Below are positions 1 to 7,666 of a stretch of DNA of 64,000 nt, piece after piece. Positions within the stretch are counted from its first letter, which is position 1, and each line of letters opens with the position of its first letter. Position numbers and translations under genes: made by a program. The stretch is from assembly GCF_030580865.1 (NCBI RefSeq), contig NZ_JAUQSY010000007.1, forward strand, positions 62,001 through 126,000. The letters are read 5' to 3'. Below the pieces are notes generated by a model. The model made no database searches and was not told the DNA's origin. It saw only the letters and a list, made by a program, of their open reading frames with translations. This stretch comes from Hymenobacter aranciens (GTDB taxonomy: Bacteria > Bacteroidota > Bacteroidia > Cytophagales > Hymenobacteraceae).

Positions 1-1
1 C

Positions 2-235
2 GACCACATGAACGTCCGCATGGGCAAAGCAGGCCGGAACCGTTGGGCTGGTCGTCGTCCCCGCGTTCGTGGTGTTGCGATGAACCCCGTTGACCACCCC
101 ATGGGTGGTGGCGAAGGCCGCTCGTCGGGTGGTCACCCCCGCAGCCGCAATGGTATTCTGGCCAAAGGTCAGAAGACCCGCAACAAGAACAAGTATTCCG
201 AGAACCTGATTGTTAGCCGCAAAGGCAAGAAATAA
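2..235 (+). CDS. rplB: 50S ribosomal protein L2, C-terminal part (5' truncated by window edge)
   Basis: This is the carboxy end of ribosomal protein L2, which supports 23S rRNA folding and the peptidyl-transferase centre. The frame is open from the window edge. The conserved L2 tail is visible: the [15 protein letters not shown] segment, which carries the conserved histidine near the catalytic centre, then GGHPRSRNG and a basic end. It stops 3 nt before rpsS, as in the S10 operon. About 200 N-terminal residues lie outside the window. Confidence 0.97.
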   Translation, partial: DHMNVRMGKAGRNRWAGRRPRVRGVAMNPVDHPMGGGEGRSSGGHPRSRNGILAKGQKTRNKNKYSENLIVSRKGKK

Positions 236-238
236 CCG

Positions 239-517
239 ATGGCACGTTCACTCAAAAAAGGGCCGTACATCGACTTCCGGCTCGAGAAAAAAGTTACGGC
301 CCTGGAAACCGCTGGCAAGAAATCGGTGGTGAAGACCTGGTCGCGCCGCTCGATGATTTCCCCGGATTTCGTTGGCCACACGTTCGCCGTGCACAACGGC
401 AATAAGTTCATCCCGGTGTATGTGACCGAGAACATGGTAGGGCACAAGCTGGGCGAATTCGCCCCGACGCGCAACTTCCGCGGTCACGTAGCCAAAAAAG
501 ACAAAGGCAAGCGCTAA
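239..517 (+). CDS. rpsS: 30S ribosomal protein S19
   Basis: Small-subunit head protein S19 that contacts 16S rRNA with S13. The 92-residue length is normal. It begins [12 protein letters not shown] and contains the family signatures [19 protein letters not shown] and [13 protein letters not shown]. It lies 3 nt after rplB and 1 nt before rplV, so the three are clearly cotranscribed. Confidence 0.98.
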   Translation: MARSLKKGPYIDFRLEKKVTALETAGKKSVVKTWSRRSMISPDFVGHTFAVHNGNKFIPVYVTENMVGHKLGEFAPTRNFRGHVAKKDKGKR

Positions 518-518
518 G

Positions 519-941
519 ATGGAAGCAGTAGCTAAACTCCGCAATGTGCCCACCTCGCCGCGCAAGATGCGCTTGGTGGCCGACCTCGTGCGCGGCAAGA
601 AAGTGACCCAGGCCCTCGGCCTGTTGCGCTTCGAAGCCAACATCGGCGCCGAGAAAATTGAGAAACTGCTCCTCTCGGCCCTGGCCAACTGGCAGCAGCA
701 CAACGAAGACGACCGCATTGAGGACGCCAACCTCTACATCAGCGAAATCTTCGTGGATGAAGGCCGTCAGCTGAAGCGTCTGCGCCCCGCCCCCCAGGGC
801 CGTGGCCACCGCATCCGCAAGCGCAGCAACCACGTGACGCTGAAAATCGACACGAAGGTGGAGAAAGCTGGTAGCAAAGCTGCCCGCGCTCAAGCTGCCA
901 AAACCGTTTCCACCGAAAACACGGCCGACGCCAAATCCTAA
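519..941 (+). CDS. rplV: 50S ribosomal protein L22
   Basis: L22 lines the peptide exit tunnel and binds 23S rRNA early in assembly. The core (about residues 1-112) is canonical: it starts [21 protein letters not shown] and includes the hairpin region [20 protein letters not shown] roughly 28-residue tail rich in Ala, Lys and Thr follows the core and is probably lineage-specific. The gene starts one base after the rpsS stop. Confidence 0.98.
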   Translation: MEAVAKLRNVPTSPRKMRLVADLVRGKKVTQALGLLRFEANIGAEKIEKLLLSALANWQQHNEDDRIEDANLYISEIFVDEGRQLKRLRPAPQGRGHRIRKRSNHVTLKIDTKVEKAGSKAARAQAAKTVSTENTADAKS

Positions 942-947
942 TCTAAT

Positions 948-1805
948 ATGGGACAGAAAGTAAATCCAGTTGGCTTCCGCTTGGGGGTTATCAAAGGCTG
1001 GGACTCTAACTGGTACGGCGGCAAGGACTTTGCCGACAAACTGGTGGAGGACGAAAAAATCCGCAAATACATCAACGCCCGCATTCAGAAAGGTGGCATC
1101 AGCCGCATTGTGATTGAGCGCACCCTGAAACGGATTACCATTACCATCAACACGGCTCGTCCGGGTGTGGTAATCGGCAAAGGCGGCCAGGAAGTTGACA
1201 AGATTAAGGACGAGCTGAAGCAAATCACCGGCAAAGACGTTCAAATCAACATCTTCGAAATCAAACGTCCTGAGCTGGACGCGAAACTGGTAGGGGAGAG
1301 CATTGCCCAGCAATTGGCCGCTCGTATCTCGTTCCGTCGCGCCATGAAGATGTCCATCCAAGCCGCTATGCGGGTTGGTGCCGAGGGCATCAAAATTCAG
1401 TGCGGTGGTCGTCTGGGTGGTGCTGAAATCGCCCGCTCGGAGCAGTACAAAGAGGGTCGCACGCCGCTGCACACCCTGCGTGCTGACATCGACTACGCAC
1501 TGTCGGAAGCTCAGACCGTGTATGGCAAAATCGGCATCAAGGTGTGGGTGATGCGCGGTGAAGTGTTCGGCAAGCCCGACCTCTCGCCGAACCAGCAGCA
1601 GACCAACCCCGGTGGCGATGCCGGCGGACGTCGTGACGACCGTGGCCCTCGTGGCGAGCGTCGTGACGGTGACCGTGGCCCGCGTCGTGACGGTGGTCGT
1701 GGTGGTAACGACCGTGGCGGCAACGCCGGCGGTGGTGGCGACAACGGCCCGCGTCGCAACGGTCCCGCCCAAGGTGGTGGTGCCGGCCGTGGCCCGCGTC
1801 GCTAG
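948..1805 (+). CDS. rpsC: 30S ribosomal protein S3 with Gly/Arg-rich C-terminal extension
   Basis: S3 binds 16S rRNA in the 30S head and forms part of the mRNA entry site. The start [18 protein letters not shown] is canonical, the KH-type GxxG loop is seen as VIGKGG, and the S3 C domain ends near residue 210 ([10 protein letters not shown]). Residues about 215-285 form a low-complexity tail of Arg, Gly, Asp and Asn with RGG-like units, making the protein about 50 residues longer than a typical S3. The tail's DNA repeats the word CGTCGTGACGG. The last S10-operon gene before a 146-nt gap that holds a hairpin pair. Confidence 0.97.
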   Translation: MGQKVNPVGFRLGVIKGWDSNWYGGKDFADKLVEDEKIRKYINARIQKGGISRIVIERTLKRITITINTARPGVVIGKGGQEVDKIKDELKQITGKDVQINIFEIKRPELDAKLVGESIAQQLAARISFRRAMKMSIQAAMRVGAEGIKIQCGGRLGGAEIARSEQYKEGRTPLHTLRADIDYALSEAQTVYGKIGIKVWVMRGEVFGKPDLSPNQQQTNPGGDAGGRRDDRGPRGERRDGDRGPRRDGGRGGNDRGGNAGGGGDNGPRRNGPAQGGGAGRGPRR

Positions 1806-1824
1806 TCTAAATTGATTGTTCGGT

Positions 1825-1920
1825 GTAGAGACGCAATATTTTGCGTCTCTACGCTAGAACGATTTTTTCCGCTTTAGCCTGATGGCGCGGAACCGGAGAC
1901 GCAAAATATTGCGTCTCTAC
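1825..1920. repeat. Pair of REP-like palindromes in inverted orientation
   Basis: There are two hairpins in the rpsC-rplP gap. The first (1825-1852) has perfect 12-bp arms, GTAGAGACGCAA and its complement, around loop TATT. The second (1896-1920) has 9-bp arms GAGACGCAA around loop AATA, plus part of the outer arm. The loop of the second is the reverse complement of the first, so the pair is arranged head to head about 43 bp apart, like a REPIN/BIME unit. The class is inferred from its architecture; no second copy lies in this window. Confidence 0.85.
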
Positions 1921-1951
1921 ATCCCAACAACTTTCAACAACTCTTTTTAAA

Positions 1952-2380
1952 ATGTTACAACCGAAAAGGACCAAGTATCGCAAGATGCAAAAGGGTCGCG
2001 TAACAGGCCTGGCCTACCGCGGCAGCTCCATAGACTTCGGTTCGTTCGCCATCAAGTCGCTGGAGACTTCGTGGATTACGGCGCGCCAGATTGAGGCTGC
2101 CCGTATTGCCATGACCCGCGCCATGAAACGCGAAGGGCAAGTATGGATTCGCATTTTCCCCGACAAGCCGATTACCAAGAAGCCCGCTGAGGTGCGGATG
2201 GGTAAAGGCAAAGGCTCACCCGAGTATTGGGTAGCCTGCGTGAAACCCGGCATGATTATGTTCGAGTCGGACGGCGTTTCGCTGGAAGTAGCCAAGGAGT
2301 CGCTCCGTTTGGCTGCCCAGAAACTCCCAGTGCGCACGACCTTCGTGGTGCGCCGCGACTACGTAGAAGCCGCCGCTTAA
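1952..2380 (+). CDS. rplP: 50S ribosomal protein L16
   Basis: L16 sits near the tRNA A-site and helps late large-subunit assembly. It is 142 residues, normal for the family. It starts [16 protein letters not shown] and contains the [20 protein letters not shown] and [18 protein letters not shown] segments. The long upstream gap contains the hairpin pair, so message stability or level could change at this point. Confidence 0.98.
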   Translation: MLQPKRTKYRKMQKGRVTGLAYRGSSIDFGSFAIKSLETSWITARQIEAARIAMTRAMKREGQVWIRIFPDKPITKKPAEVRMGKGKGSPEYWVACVKPGMIMFESDGVSLEVAKESLRLAAQKLPVRTTFVVRRDYVEAAA

Positions 2381-2398
2381 TTTTCTTTGAAGCCGACC

Positions 2399-2614
2399 AT
2401 GAAAAACAAGACCGACCTCAAAGGCCTTTCTGCGGAAGCGCTGAAGGAGCAAATCAAAACCGAGAAGGCCCAGGGCCAGCAGCTGCGTTTCGCTCATGCG
2501 ATTTCGCCGCTCGAAAACCCCGGCCGTTTGAAGGCTAGCCGCAAAAACGTCGCTCGTCTCCTCACCGAGGAGAGCCGCCGGAAAAACGAGCAGGCCACTA
2601 AATCCGCTCAATAA
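2399..2614 (+). CDS. rpmC: 50S ribosomal protein L29
   Basis: L29 binds near the tunnel exit, where trigger factor and SRP dock. From the ATG the protein is 71 residues (MKNKTDLKGLSAEALKEQIK) with the helical hairpin and the ENPGRLKASRKNVARLLTE core. An in-frame TTG lies 12 nt upstream. I prefer the ATG because it gives the usual length and spacing from rplP (18 nt). It ends 3 nt before rpsQ. Confidence 0.95.
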   Translation: MKNKTDLKGLSAEALKEQIKTEKAQGQQLRFAHAISPLENPGRLKASRKNVARLLTEESRRKNEQATKSAQ

Positions 2615-2617
2615 CCG

Positions 2618-2914
2618 ATGGCAACCGACGTAACAACCCAAGACCAAGCTGCTACTGAAGCCGCGCGCAACCTGCGCAAGGAAATCACCGGTACGGTGAC
2701 CAGCAGCAAGATGGACAAGTCCATCACCGTGGCTGTGGTGCAAAAACAAAAGCACCCCATCTACGGCAAGTTCGTGACCAAAACCACGAAATTCCACGCC
2801 CACGACGAGAAAAACGAGTGCGGCGAAGGCGACACGGTGCGCATCATGAGCACCCGTCCGCTGAGCAAAACCAAGCGGTGGCGCCTGGTAGAAATTGTTG
2901 AACGCGCTAAATAA
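2618..2914 (+). CDS. rpsQ: 30S ribosomal protein S17
   Basis: Primary 16S rRNA-binding protein. The OB-fold core is recognisable: [17 protein letters not shown], then [19 protein letters not shown] and [19 protein letters not shown]. At 98 residues it is slightly long because of an N-terminal acidic and Thr-rich stretch of about 20 residues before the conserved core. It sits 3 nt after rpmC and 9 nt before rplN. Confidence 0.97.
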   Translation: MATDVTTQDQAATEAARNLRKEITGTVTSSKMDKSITVAVVQKQKHPIYGKFVTKTTKFHAHDEKNECGEGDTVRIMSTRPLSKTKRWRLVEIVERAK

Positions 2915-2923
2915 TCCCAACCG

Positions 2924-3292
2924 ATGATACAGCAAGAATCCCGCCTGACGGTGGCCGACAACAGCGGCGCCAAGGAAGTCCTCTGCATCCGCGTACTGGG
3001 TGGCACGGGCAAAAAATACGCCAGCGTTGGCGATAAGATTGTGGTAGCCATTAAGTCGGCCATCCCTTCCGGCAACGCCAAGAAAGGCACCGTGAGCAAA
3101 GCCGTAGTGGTGCGCGTGAAGAAGGAAGTACGCCGCAAAGACGGCTCGTACATCCGCTTCGACGACAACGCTGCCGTGTTGCTCAACAACAACGACGAGC
3201 CGCGCGGTACGCGCATCTTCGGGCCGGTGGCCCGCGAGCTGCGTGAGCGTCAGTTCATGAAAATCGTATCGCTGGCCCCTGAAGTTCTCTAA
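2924..3292 (+). CDS. rplN: 50S ribosomal protein L14
   Basis: Beta-barrel protein at the subunit interface (bridge B8). It has the standard 122 residues, starts [20 protein letters not shown] and ends with the [24 protein letters not shown] region. It lies 3 nt before rplX, within the spc operon order. Confidence 0.98.
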   Translation: MIQQESRLTVADNSGAKEVLCIRVLGGTGKKYASVGDKIVVAIKSAIPSGNAKKGTVSKAVVVRVKKEVRRKDGSYIRFDDNAAVLLNNNDEPRGTRIFGPVARELRERQFMKIVSLAPEVL

Positions 3293-3295
3293 GTT

Positions 3296-3556
3296 ATGGC
3301 TATCAAGAAAGCAGAACCCGCGAAACTCCACGTCAAGTCGGGCGACACCGTTAAAGTGATTGCCGGCGACGAGAAAGGCAAAACCGGCGTCATCAAGTCG
3401 GTAAACCGCACCACGCAGCGCGTGATTGTGGAAGGCCTGAACCTGGTGACTAAGCACAACAAGCCGAGCGCCAAGTCGCCCCAGGGCGGCATCACGAAGA
3501 TGGAAGCCCCCATGCACGTGAGCAATGTGAAGGCTATTGACCCCAAAACGGCTTAA
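3296..3556 (+). CDS. rplX: 50S ribosomal protein L24
   Basis: Assembly-initiating 50S protein with a KOW motif. The KOW element is seen as VKSGDTVKVIAGDEKGKTG at about residues 13-31, followed by VNRTTQRVIVEGLN and the QGGI segment. At 86 residues it is shorter than E. coli L24 but still has the complete KOW core. It lies between rplN and rplE. Confidence 0.97.
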   Translation: MAIKKAEPAKLHVKSGDTVKVIAGDEKGKTGVIKSVNRTTQRVIVEGLNLVTKHNKPSAKSPQGGITKMEAPMHVSNVKAIDPKTA

Positions 3557-3571
3557 GCAGCCCCTTGCATC

Positions 3572-4126
3572 ATGGCACGACTCAAAGATATTTATCAGAA
3601 AGACGTAGTACCGGCGCTCCAGGAGAAATTCCAGTTCAAGAGCATCATGCAGGTACCGCGCATCACCAAAATCTGCATCAACCGCGGCATTGGCGCGGCC
3701 GTTGCCGATAAGAAGTTGGTGGACAATGGCGTGGAAGAGCTGACGGTTATCACCGGCCAGAAAGCCATCGCCACCATCGCCAAGCGTTCGGTGTCGAACT
3801 TCAAGCTCCGTGAAGGCATGCCCATCGGCGCGAAGGTGACCCTGCGCGGCGAGCGCATGTACGAGTTCATGGACCGCCTGCTGACGGTGGCCCTGCCCCG
3901 CGTACGTGACTTCAAAGGCATCAACGACAAAGGCTTCGACGGCCGCGGCAACTACACGCTGGGCGTGAAGGAGCAAATCATCTTCCCCGAAATCTCGATT
4001 GACAAAATCAAGGGCATCTCGGGCATGGATATTACCTTCGTGACCACCGCCGAAAACGACGAGCAGAGCTACGAGCTGCTCAAAGCTTTCGGGATGCCGT
4101 TCGCTAACGCTAAAAAAGACGCTTAA
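3572..4126 (+). CDS. rplE: 50S ribosomal protein L5
   Basis: Binds 5S rRNA in the central protuberance. It has 184 residues, with signatures [36 protein letters not shown] and [18 protein letters not shown]. The start ATG follows an A-rich spacer 15 nt after rplX. Confidence 0.98.
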   Translation: MARLKDIYQKDVVPALQEKFQFKSIMQVPRITKICINRGIGAAVADKKLVDNGVEELTVITGQKAIATIAKRSVSNFKLREGMPIGAKVTLRGERMYEFMDRLLTVALPRVRDFKGINDKGFDGRGNYTLGVKEQIIFPEISIDKIKGISGMDITFVTTAENDEQSYELLKAFGMPFANAKKDA

Positions 4127-4138
4127 TTCCCCGAACTC

Positions 4139-4408
4139 ATGGCTAAAGAATCCATCAAAGCACGGGAGCGCAAGCGCATTGCCACCGTGGCCCGCTACGC
4201 TGAGAAGCGCAAGGCGCTGAAAGCTGCCGGCGACTACGAAGGTCTCGACAAACTGCCCAAAAACGCTTCGCCCGTGCGCCTGCACAACCGCGACATGATT
4301 GACGGCCGCCCCCGCGGCTACATGCGCAAGTTTGGCATCAGCCGCGTGCGTTTCCGCGAAATGGCACTGGCCGGGAAAATTCCTGGCGTAACGAAGTCAA
4401 GCTGGTAA
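4139..4408 (+). CDS. rpsN: 30S ribosomal protein S14 (zinc-free form)
   Basis: S14 binds 16S rRNA in the 30S head. The 89-residue long form starts [13 protein letters not shown] and ends [18 protein letters not shown]. It has no CxxC pairs, so it is the C-minus, zinc-independent type. The spc operon is normally continuous from rpsN to rpsH. Here the two are separated by 664 nt containing a terminator-like hairpin, a small gene and two promoters. Confidence 0.98.
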   Translation: MAKESIKARERKRIATVARYAEKRKALKAAGDYEGLDKLPKNASPVRLHNRDMIDGRPRGYMRKFGISRVRFREMALAGKIPGVTKSSW

Positions 4409-4436
4409 TCCAGTCAGGCTTTTTGCCCTCAAATTG

Positions 4437-4475
4437 AAATAGGTGCTTCCATTTTGGTGGGGGCGCCTATTTTTG
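4437..4475 (+). terminator. Intrinsic terminator-like hairpin after rpsN
   Basis: The arms AAATAGGTGC and GCGCCTATTT pair with one G-U wobble around a roughly 16-nt loop and run straight into a T tract. It lies inside the ribosomal operon 5 nt before the next ATG. The T tract (TATTTTTG at 4468-4475) also matches the Bacteroidetes -7 consensus TAnnTTTG, so the site may both end and restart transcription. Confidence 0.65.
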
Positions 4476-4479
4476 TTTT

Positions 4480-4839
4480 ATGGCCGAACAACTACAACTG
4501 GAGCGGAATACGCGGGTGCTGATTTTGGGAATGCTGCTAGCAATGGTTGTCGTGAGCTTGGCGAGGTTGGTTATCCCGCCAGTAACAGAGTGGGACGTTG
4601 CGGATGGGCACCGCATCGTGATGAGCCGAAGTTACCCATCAATTGCTGGAATGCTGCTGTTAATATACTCAGGTGTATCTCAAGTGTCGTTGCTGCCTTT
4701 GATAGGTTATTTAAGTGCAGCGTTGTTATCGGTTATACAAAAGCGGCCGATTGTGTTAGTCGGATTATTGTGGTCATTATGGACCTTGTCTATTCTAGCA
4801 TGGCTGGTTTTTGGAGGCTGGTGGGAAATGAGTGATTGA
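4480..4839 (+). CDS. Small predicted inner-membrane protein inserted in the spc operon
   Basis: A 119-residue protein of unknown function. Three hydrophobic stretches are visible at about residues 12-33, 50-80 and 88-112, joined by short charged loops; the N-terminus [12 protein letters not shown] is hydrophilic. I recognise no family. By eye the DNA is more AT-rich and uses less typical codons than the ribosomal genes on both sides, which suggests it was acquired. An overlapping frame (4443-4835) is also open, but its product is less coherent. Whether this gene is expressed is uncertain. Confidence 0.55.
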   Translation: MAEQLQLERNTRVLILGMLLAMVVVSLARLVIPPVTEWDVADGHRIVMSRSYPSIAGMLLLIYSGVSQVSLLPLIGYLSAALLSVIQKRPIVLVGLLWSLWTLSILAWLVFGGWWEMSD

Positions 4840-4856
4840 AAACTTTTGCTACCCGC

Positions 4857-4888
4857 TTGCATAAGTGCCGCTTTGTTAGCTACCTTTG
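4857..4888 (+). promoter_or_regulatory. Putative Bacteroidetes promoter upstream of rpsH (distal)
   Basis: A TTG at 4857-4859 lies 21 nt before TACCTTTG (4881-4888), matching the TTG / TAnnTTTG pattern of the Bacteroidetes primary sigma factor. It would give an rpsH leader of nearly 180 nt. Confidence 0.55.
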
Positions 4889-5008
4889 CAGCCCGAAATA
4901 CTCTTTGGGGGACGCCCCACCTCATTTGGCAGGTTGCCGAAAGAAACCATTGGCTGCACCGTCGCCGGGCAAGCCAAGTAGTCTTAACCGAAATTTCGTT
5001 AGGCGCCG

Positions 5009-5039
5009 TTGGCAGCCGGGCGAAATTTTCTTATCTTTG
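5009..5039 (+). promoter_or_regulatory. Putative Bacteroidetes promoter upstream of rpsH (proximal)
   Basis: A TTG at 5009-5011 lies 20 nt before TATCTTTG (5032-5039), a full match to TAnnTTTG. Transcription would begin near 5045, about 28 nt before the rpsH ATG. It would restart expression of the second half of the spc operon after the insertion. Confidence 0.7.
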
Positions 5040-5072
5040 CGCTCCGAAAAAACCGGACGTTTTTTATTCTCA

Positions 5073-5471
5073 ATGAATACTGACCCAATTGCCGACTACC
5101 TCACCCGGGTGCGCAACGCCATCAAGGCGAACCACCGGGTAGTAGAAATCCCGGCCAGCAACATCAAAAAGGAAATCACGAAAGTGTTGTACCACAAAGG
5201 CTACATCCAATCGTACCGTTTTGATGACGGCTCGGTGCAGGGCACGATTAAAATCGCCCTCAAGTACAACCCGACCACGAAGGCTCCGGCTATCACCAAC
5301 CTGAAGCGCGTGTCGACCCCCGGCCTGCGTCAGTACGTGGCGGCCGACAACCTGCCGCGCGTCCTCAGCGGCCTGGGCATCGCCATCCTCTCGACCTCGA
5401 AAGGGGTAATGACGGAGAAAGAAGCCAAAAACGAGAACGTGGGCGGCGAGGTGCTGTGCTACGTGTACTAA
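5073..5471 (+). CDS. rpsH: 30S ribosomal protein S8
   Basis: S8 binds the central domain of 16S rRNA and in many bacteria is also the translational repressor of the spc operon. From this ATG the protein has 132 residues, [19 protein letters not shown], and ends with the signature [19 protein letters not shown]. The frame stays open for 79 codons upstream, but that part is non-homologous and contains the promoters, so the internal ATG is the real start. Confidence 0.97.
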   Translation: MNTDPIADYLTRVRNAIKANHRVVEIPASNIKKEITKVLYHKGYIQSYRFDDGSVQGTIKIALKYNPTTKAPAITNLKRVSTPGLRQYVAADNLPRVLSGLGIAILSTSKGVMTEKEAKNENVGGEVLCYVY

Positions 5472-5502
5472 TCCAACCTCGAACCGCTTAGCTATCTAAA
5501 CT

Positions 5503-6057
5503 ATGTCACGTATTGGCAAACTGCCGATTGCCGTCCCCGCCGGGGTCGCCATCTCGGTCGACAAAGACAACGCGGTGACGGTGAAAGGCCCCAAAGGCTC
5601 GCTCACTACGCAAGTAGACCGCGACATCGCCGTTGCTATCGAAGACGGTACCCTCACCGTCACCCGCCCCACCGAGCAGAAGCGCCACAAGGCCATGCAC
5701 GGCCTCTATCGCTCGCTCATTAATAACATGGTGGAAGGCGTGAGCAACGGCTTCGAGAAGAAGCTGGAACTCGTAGGCGTAGGCTACAAGGCCTCGCTGG
5801 TAGGCACCACGCTGGAGCTGGCCCTCGGCTACTCGCACAATGTGTTCATCGCCCTGCCCAAGGAAGTAACTGCCACGGCCGTTACCGAGAAAGGTAAAAA
5901 CCCGATTGTGACGCTCAACAGCATCGACAATCAGTTGCTGGGCCAGGTGGCCGCTAAAATTCGTTCGCTGCGTAAAGTTGAGCCCTACAAAGGCAAAGGC
6001 GTGCGCTTCGTGGGCGAGATTGTTCGTCGCAAAGCCGGTAAAACGGCCTCCAAATAA
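5503..6057 (+). CDS. rplF: 50S ribosomal protein L6
   Basis: L6 lies near the sarcin-ricin loop and factor-binding site. The protein has 184 residues with two repeated alpha/beta domains, starts MSRIGKLPIAVPAGV and carries the C-terminal signature EPYKGKGVRFVGE. It lies 31 nt after rpsH. Confidence 0.98.
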   Translation: MSRIGKLPIAVPAGVAISVDKDNAVTVKGPKGSLTTQVDRDIAVAIEDGTLTVTRPTEQKRHKAMHGLYRSLINNMVEGVSNGFEKKLELVGVGYKASLVGTTLELALGYSHNVFIALPKEVTATAVTEKGKNPIVTLNSIDNQLLGQVAAKIRSLRKVEPYKGKGVRFVGEIVRRKAGKTASK

Positions 6058-6066
6058 GTTCGTATC

Positions 6067-6417
6067 ATGGCTTTTGATAAAGCAACTCGCCGGAAGCGCA
6101 TTCAGCGCATCATCCGCACGAAGGTGTCCGGTACGGCCGAGCGCCCGCGCCTGTCGGTGTTCCGGAGCAACACGGGCATCTATGCCCAGATTATCGACGA
6201 CACGGCGGGCCGCACCCTGGCTGCCGCTTCCTCGAAAAAAGTAACCGCCGAAGGTGGTAACGGCGTGGCTCTGGCCGCCGCCGTTGGCCGGCAGATTGCC
6301 GCCGTCGCCCAGGAAAAGGGCATCACCAAAGTAGTGTTCGACCGTTCCGGTTACCTCTACCACGGCCGCGTAAAATCATTGGCAGAAGGAGCCCGCGAAG
6401 GCGGCCTCAATTTTTAA
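6067..6417 (+). CDS. rplR: 50S ribosomal protein L18
   Basis: A 5S rRNA-binding protein of 116 residues. It starts [20 protein letters not shown], contains [20 protein letters not shown], and ends [20 protein letters not shown] plus the ARE-GGL tail typical of the family. It lies between rplF and rpsE with gaps under 10 nt. Confidence 0.98.
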   Translation: MAFDKATRRKRIQRIIRTKVSGTAERPRLSVFRSNTGIYAQIIDDTAGRTLAAASSKKVTAEGGNGVALAAAVGRQIAAVAQEKGITKVVFDRSGYLYHGRVKSLAEGAREGGLNF

Positions 6418-6423
6418 ACTATC

Positions 6424-6999
6424 ATGGCGCAAGAACGCGACAATAATCGTCCTGGCGGAGACCGTCAGCGCAGCAACGACCGTGACCGGAATAAGGACAA
6501 CTCCCGCATGGGCGCTGATTCCGAGTTCAAAGAAAAAGTAGTAGCCATCAACCGCGTAGCGAAGGTGGTGAAAGGTGGTCGCCGCTTCAGCTTCTCTGCC
6601 ATCGTGGTAGTGGGCGACGGCAAAGGCAACGTAGGCTACGGCCTCGGCAAAGCCAACGAAGTAACCGACGCCATTGCCAAAGGCATTGACGACGCCAAGA
6701 AGAACGTGGTGAAAGTACCGATGTACAAGCACACCGTGCCCCACCTCATGGAAGGCCGCTACGGCGGTGGTTTCGTGCTGGTGCAGCCCGCTGCCGCTGG
6801 TACGGGCGTAATCGCCGGCGGTGCCATGCGCGCCGTGTTCGAGTCGGCTGGCATCAAGGACGTGCTGGCGAAGTCGAAAGGCTCGTCGAACCCCCACAAC
6901 GTGGTGAAGGCTACCTTCGCCGCCCTGGCCAAGATGCGCGACCCGCTGCAAATCGCCCAGGCCCGTGGCATTTCTCTTTCCCGCGTTTTTAACGGTTAA
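6424..6999 (+). CDS. rpsE: 30S ribosomal protein S5
   Basis: S5 takes part in mRNA unwinding and decoding fidelity. It has 191 residues. A charged, Arg/Asn/Asp-rich N-terminal extension of about 35 residues precedes the double-stranded-RNA-binding-like domain ([19 protein letters not shown]) and the C domain ([19 protein letters not shown]). The N-terminal extension parallels the low-complexity tail of S3. Confidence 0.98.
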   Translation: MAQERDNNRPGGDRQRSNDRDRNKDNSRMGADSEFKEKVVAINRVAKVVKGGRRFSFSAIVVVGDGKGNVGYGLGKANEVTDAIAKGIDDAKKNVVKVPMYKHTVPHLMEGRYGGGFVLVQPAAAGTGVIAGGAMRAVFESAGIKDVLAKSKGSSNPHNVVKATFAALAKMRDPLQIAQARGISLSRVFNG

Positions 7000-7005
7000 T
7001 CGACA

Positions 7006-7185
7006 ATGGCACAAATTCAAGTAAAGCTCGTGCGTAGCGTGATTGACCGCCCCGAGCGGCAGAAGCGCACCGTGAAGGCCCTCGGCCTGAACAAAATCAA
7101 CAGCACCTCGCAGCACACCTCCAACGATGCCATTCTGGGCATGGTGAAAAGCGTGCAGCACCTGGTGGAAGTAACCGAACTGTAA
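7006..7185 (+). CDS. rpmD: 50S ribosomal protein L30
   Basis: A short gene of 59 codons plus stop: MAQIQVKLVRSVIDRPERQ, then KALGLNKINSTSQH and a VKHLVEV-like end (VQHLVEVTEL). This is the ferredoxin-like L30 fold, at its conserved place between rpsE and rplO (6 nt after rpsE, 12 nt before rplO). Confidence 0.96.
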   Translation: MAQIQVKLVRSVIDRPERQKRTVKALGLNKINSTSQHTSNDAILGMVKSVQHLVEVTEL

Positions 7186-7197
7186 GCTTTTCCTGTT

Positions 7198-7647
7198 ATG
7201 TTGAATCTTAGCAATCTCAAACCCGCCGAAGGCGCGACCAAAAACGTGAAGCGTTTGGGCCGTGGTGAAGGCTCGACCCGCGGTGGCACGTCTACCCGTG
7301 GTCACAAAGGGGCCAAGTCGCGTTCGGGCTACAAGCGCAAGTCGGGCTTCGAAGGTGGCCAGATGCCGCTGCAGCGCCGCGTGCCCAAGTTCGGCTTCAA
7401 GAGCCTGAACCGCGTGGAGTACAAAGGCATCAACCTCGATGTAATCGCCGGCCTGCTGGAGAAAAACAGCACCAGCACCATCGACGCCGCTTACTTCGTG
7501 TCGGCTGGTCTGGCCTCGAAAAACGCCAAAATCAAAGTTCTGGGCCGTGGCGAAATCGCGACGGCCGTGGAGGTTCACGCTCACGCCTTCTCGAAATCGG
7601 CTATCGAAGCCATCGAGAAAGCCGGTGGCAAAGCGGTAACGCTGTAA
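7198..7647 (+). CDS. rplO: 50S ribosomal protein L15
   Basis: Late-assembly 50S protein of 149 residues. The Gly/Arg-rich N-terminus is typical (MLNLSNLKPAEGATKNVKRL then GRGEGSTRGGTSTRGHKGAK), followed by FEGGQMPLQRRVPKFGF. It lies immediately before secY, as in most bacteria. Confidence 0.98.
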   Translation: MLNLSNLKPAEGATKNVKRLGRGEGSTRGGTSTRGHKGAKSRSGYKRKSGFEGGQMPLQRRVPKFGFKSLNRVEYKGINLDVIAGLLEKNSTSTIDAAYFVSAGLASKNAKIKVLGRGEIATAVEVHAHAFSKSAIEAIEKAGGKAVTL

Positions 7648-7666
7648 TTTAGCCTATTTATCGGCA

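Noticed and set aside
408..4285. Long minus-strand frames across the ribosomal genes
   Set aside because: Antisense to highly conserved ribosomal proteins; no homology recognised.
4443..4835. Alternative 130-codon frame overlapping the small membrane-protein gene
   Set aside because: It starts inside the terminator stem and its product lacks the clean membrane-segment pattern of the 4480-4839 frame. It cannot be fully excluded.
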